From assembly GCA_031290295.1 (NCBI GenBank), contig JAITNT010000086.1, forward strand, positions 1 to 8,517: DNA of 8,517 nt, written 5' to 3'. This document shows, piece by piece, positions 7,248-8,517 of the stretch; within the stretch, counting starts at the first letter, position 1, and every line of letters starts with the position of its first letter. The notes under the pieces were generated by a model. The model searched no databases. It saw nothing but the letters and a program-made list of their open reading frames with translations, and was not told the DNA's origin. The DNA comes from Clostridiales bacterium (GTDB taxonomy: Bacteria; Bacillota; Clostridia; Christensenellales; DUVY01). Made by a program: the position numbers and the translations under genes.

Positions 7248-7451
7248 ATGGAATTTGGAAAACTCTTTAGAGAACATCGGACAATTGCGGGATATACCCA
7301 AAAGCAATTAGCGGAATATCTGCAAATTCATCAGTCAAACATAAGCGACTGGGAGAATGATATTTCCCGCCCAGAATATGAAAATTTAATAAAACTAGCC
7401 CGATTATACCAAATTACTTTAGACGAGCTTTTGGGAGTTGACGAGCGATAG
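7248..7451 (+). CDS. Small XRE/Cro-CI family transcriptional regulator
   Basis: This 67-aa protein is a single helix-turn-helix domain of the HTH_3 type. The first helix of the motif is TQKQLAEYL (residues 17-25), the recognition helix follows in IHQSNISDWEN (27-37), and the tail ENLIKLARLYQITLDELLGVD is typical of small Firmicute XRE regulators. There is no sensor or dimerisation domain beyond the HTH. ATG 7248 is chosen because the family N-terminus (EFGKLFREHR) begins right there; an in-frame TTG at 7209 would add 13 residues with no family match and would lie on the promoter. No Shine-Dalgarno sequence precedes the ATG, so translation may be leaderless or inefficient. Twin direct repeats just upstream suggest autoregulation together with control of the divergent two-TM gene. 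A toxin-antitoxin role is less likely, since no toxin-like partner is adjacent. Confidence 0.85.
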   Translation: MEFGKLFREHRTIAGYTQKQLAEYLQIHQSNISDWENDISRPEYENLIKLARLYQITLDELLGVDER

Positions 7452-7494
7452 GCTGATCCCGCTAAAGCTTCACGGTCATTAAGCCGCTCATAAG

Positions 7495-7573
7495 TGAATG
7501 CGCGTTCGTTCGCAGGTCTAGCGACCGCTCAACTTGCTTTATCGCATTTGGGCGGACTTTTGCCGACCAAGCG
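7495..7573. repeat. Structured tandem repeat, unit 1
   Basis: The outer arms TGAATGCG (7495-7502) and CGCATTTG (7543-7550) pair over eight positions, the first two as G-T wobbles. Inside is a small hairpin GGTC/GACC (7515-7518, 7523-7526), extended by GC/GC past a bulged A. Then comes the linker CGGACTTTTGCCG (7553-7565), starting two bases after the outer arm. It is the most diverged inner stem of the three units. Confidence 0.6.
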
Positions 7574-7654
7574 TGAATCGGCGCTGCGACAAGCCGCCCT
7601 TTACGGGCGGCTGTCTTGCTTAATCCGATTCAGTCGGACTTTTGCCGCCCAGAG
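7574..7654. repeat. Structured tandem repeat, unit 2
   Basis: This is the best-formed unit. The outer arms TGAATCGG (7574-7581) and CCGATTCA (7625-7632) are an exact 8-bp match. The inner hairpin AGCCGCCC/GGGCGGCT (7592-7599, 7605-7612) has a 5-base loop and is extended by GAC/GTC across a bulged A at 7591. The linker CGGACTTTTGCCG (7635-7647) is identical to that of unit 1 and at the same offset from the arm. Confidence 0.7.
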
Positions 7655-7728
7655 CGAATGCGCGCTCGCTCCGCCGCCTTAGCGGCGGCTTCGACTCGCT
7701 ATTTCGCAATCGGGCGGACTTCAACGGC
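7655..7728. repeat. Structured tandem repeat, unit 3
   Basis: The outer arms CGAATGCG (7655-7662) and CGCAATCG (7705-7712) pair at seven of eight positions. The inner hairpin is CCGCCGC/GCGGCGG (7671-7677, 7682-7688) with a 4-base loop. The linker is altered to CGGACTTCAACGG (7715-7727) but keeps the same offset from the arm. The start of the unit (about 7645-7670) recurs with one small change at 7905-7930, at the junction with the second 103-bp copy. Confidence 0.65.
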
Positions 7729-7795
7729 ATAGTCTTATCCGGGTTATCTGCGTACTCGTATAGTACGGGTAAAAGTCGCTCGCGCGCTTCGCGTG

Positions 7796-7898
7796 GCGCT
7801 CGCTTGCGGTACGGGTTATCATTGTTCTTCCGTACACTATACAATTAAAACAAAAACCATGTCATGTTGAGCGCAGTCGAAACATCTCTTCGCCGCTT
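7796..7898. repeat. 103-bp direct repeat, copy 1
   Basis: It is identical base for base to 7922-8024, and the flanking bases on both sides differ, so the limits are exact. It contains GTACGG/CCGTAC inverted arms (7809-7814, 7830-7835), an A-rich stretch, and a REP-like palindrome beginning TGTCATGTTGAGCGCAGTCG at 7860, with arms ATGTT/AACAT (7864-7868, 7881-7885). A degenerate relative of its left part is seen at 7739-7767 (shared CGGGTTATC and CGTAC). Confidence 0.9.
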
Positions 7899-7921
7899 AC
7901 TATCCGCCCAGACGCGAATGC

Positions 7922-8024
7922 GCGCTCGCTTGCGGTACGGGTTATCATTGTTCTTCCGTACACTATACAATTAAAACAAAAACCATGTCATGTTGAGCGC
8001 AGTCGAAACATCTCTTCGCCGCTT
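7922..8024. repeat. 103-bp direct repeat, copy 2
   Basis: This is the exact second copy of 7796-7898, with a period of 126 bp and a 23-bp spacer (7899-7921). Perfect identity in non-coding DNA indicates a recent duplication or ongoing homogenisation. Its REP-like palindrome has arms at 7990-7994 and 8007-8011. Confidence 0.9.
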
Positions 8025-8094
8025 TCACCGCCCCATACAATTCTCTTGCCGGTTTTCCTTATCTTCCGCCGCCGCGCACAAATCGCTTTACCGA

Positions 8095-8517
8095 TTATTC
8101 CGTCTTAGTATTATCCGCATTGTCTGTATTTTCCGCCGTATTATCCTCCGTAATCGCCAAACGGTCTATCGGCACGACCGCCGCTTGATTATCGTTATAC
8201 CCGAAAGGCTGACCCGCGGTAGTATTCTGCGGTTGAACGTCGGCGCCCCGGTTATCAAGGGGCATAAATTGTTTATTATTAGTATCGGCTTTGCTTTTTC
8301 TATTCGCGGCGAAAATATAATATCCGAATACGGCGCCGGAAAGGACAAGCCCCAAAGCGATATCGGTAATAATGCCGCCGAGTACATCCGGATTGCCGAG
8401 CACGTCCGCGAGAGTGTATTGATAAGTCGCGGCAATTATGGCGAGTGAAATCAACTCCGAAACAATAATTTCAACGATAATGACGGCGGCAGCTATTAAA
8501 TAAATTAATTTACCCTT
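8095..8517 (-). CDS. C-terminal part of a membrane protein, 5' end beyond the window
   Basis: The leftward frame is open from base 8517 to a TAA at 8095-8097, giving 140 codons with no plausible start, so the N-terminus lies outside the window. The TTG at 8454 is internal, because the hydrophobic sequence continues upstream of it without a stop. Two hydrophobic segments are seen at fragment residues 4-32 (which includes two Glu) and about 48-71 (IITDIALGLVLSGAVFGYYIF). A 69-residue hydrophilic tail rich in Asn, Asp, Gln and Thr follows, ending TENTDNADNTKTE-like. The topology suggests a polytopic membrane protein with a disordered, probably cytoplasmic tail after NRKSK. I cannot assign a family. 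It converges on the repeat region. Confidence 0.65.
   Translation of the reverse strand, partial: KGKLIYLIAAAVIIVEIIVSELISLAIIAATYQYTLADVLGNPDVLGGIITDIALGLVLSGAVFGYYIFAANRKSKADTNNKQFMPLDNRGADVQPQNTTAGQPFGYNDNQAAVVPIDRLAITEDNTAENTDNADNTKTE

Larger units (their letters stand above)
7452..8094. other. Gene-free repeat region
   Basis: These 643 bases separate the XRE gene from the convergent membrane-protein gene at the right edge. The frames that can be read through are arginine/serine-rich with no family likeness, no good ribosome sites and coordinates that simply follow the repeats, so I regard the region as non-coding. It contains three tandem structured units (7495-7728), a degenerate stretch with hairpin CGTACT/AGTACG (7751-7767), and two identical 103-bp copies (7796-7898, 7922-8024). 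I see nothing definite in 7452-7494 or 8025-8094, and no T-run terminator for either flanking gene. Confidence 0.7.

Noticed and set aside
7248..7451. Antitoxin of a toxin-antitoxin pair
   Set aside because: The only linked gene is a divergent 277-aa membrane protein with coiled arms, unlike known small toxins, and the genes are not in one operon.
7495..7728. CRISPR array
   Set aside because: The units are about 80 bp, diverged along their whole length, abut with no unique spacers, and no cas gene is present.
7495..7728. Integron attC sites
   Set aside because: The palindromic size range would fit, but the conserved core-site heptamers (GTTRRRY and its partner) are absent, and there are no cassette genes or integrase.
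7495..7728. tRNA genes
   Set aside because: The outer 8-bp arms invite the idea, but there is no T-arm GTTCRA signature, anticodon arm or CCA end in a cloverleaf arrangement.
7494..8448. Short protein-coding frames through the repeat region on both strands
   Set aside because: They are Arg/Ser-rich, lack ribosome sites and families, overlap each other on opposite strands, and follow repeat boundaries.

Overview
The window suggests an uncultured member of Bacillota, class Clostridia. The gene order priA-def-fmt-rsmB-rlmN is the one commonly seen in clostridial genomes, and protein signatures (eight-cysteine PriA zinc module, EGCLS-type deformylase, CxxxCxxC RlmN) fit. Shine-Dalgarno sequences are purine-rich, one gene starts with TTG, and there is a lipoprotein with an InlB/Flg_new-type repeat. 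A finer placement (for example Christensenellales) would be a guess. Codons are moderately GC-rich in the housekeeping genes and clearly more AT-rich in the lipoprotein, membrane-protein and regulator genes.

Region 1 (1-5335) is a same-strand housekeeping cluster for replication restart and translation. It holds the 3' part of priA (helicase), def (peptide deformylase), fmt (Met-tRNA formyltransferase), rsmB (16S rRNA m5C methyltransferase) and rlmN (23S A2503/tRNA A37 methyltransferase). fmt and def are the two ends of the formyl-methionine cycle. rsmB starts with TTG inside the end of fmt, and rlmN follows rsmB by 13 bases, so fmt-rsmB-rlmN look co-transcribed. A perfect 9-bp stem-loop lies in the def-fmt gap.

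Region 2 (5336-7451) is accessory. It has a lipoprotein gene behind a good sigma-A-type promoter. A divergent pair follows: a leftward gene for a two-TM, helix-rich protein of unknown family, and a rightward 67-aa XRE-type regulator. Between the pair is a compact regulatory cassette. It has a perfect consensus leftward promoter (TTGACA-N17-TATAAT) whose -35 overlaps the proposed -35 of the regulator promoter, plus a 12-bp direct repeat (ATTGCACATATT) present twice, 22 bp apart, once in each promoter spacer. The likely meaning is that the XRE protein represses both genes.

Region 3 (7452-8094) has no credible gene and is built of repeats. First come three tandem ~80-bp units that differ in sequence but keep the same two-level fold: an 8-bp outer arm, an inner hairpin, and a CGGACTTTTGCCG-type linker at a fixed offset. 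Bases change on both sides of the stems, so the fold looks conserved. Next comes a perfect 103-bp direct repeat (7796-7898 and 7922-8024), each copy holding a REP-like palindrome (ATGTT-12 nt-AACAT). This is the most unusual part of the window.

Region 4 (8095-8517) is the C-terminal part of a leftward membrane-protein gene that runs off the window edge.
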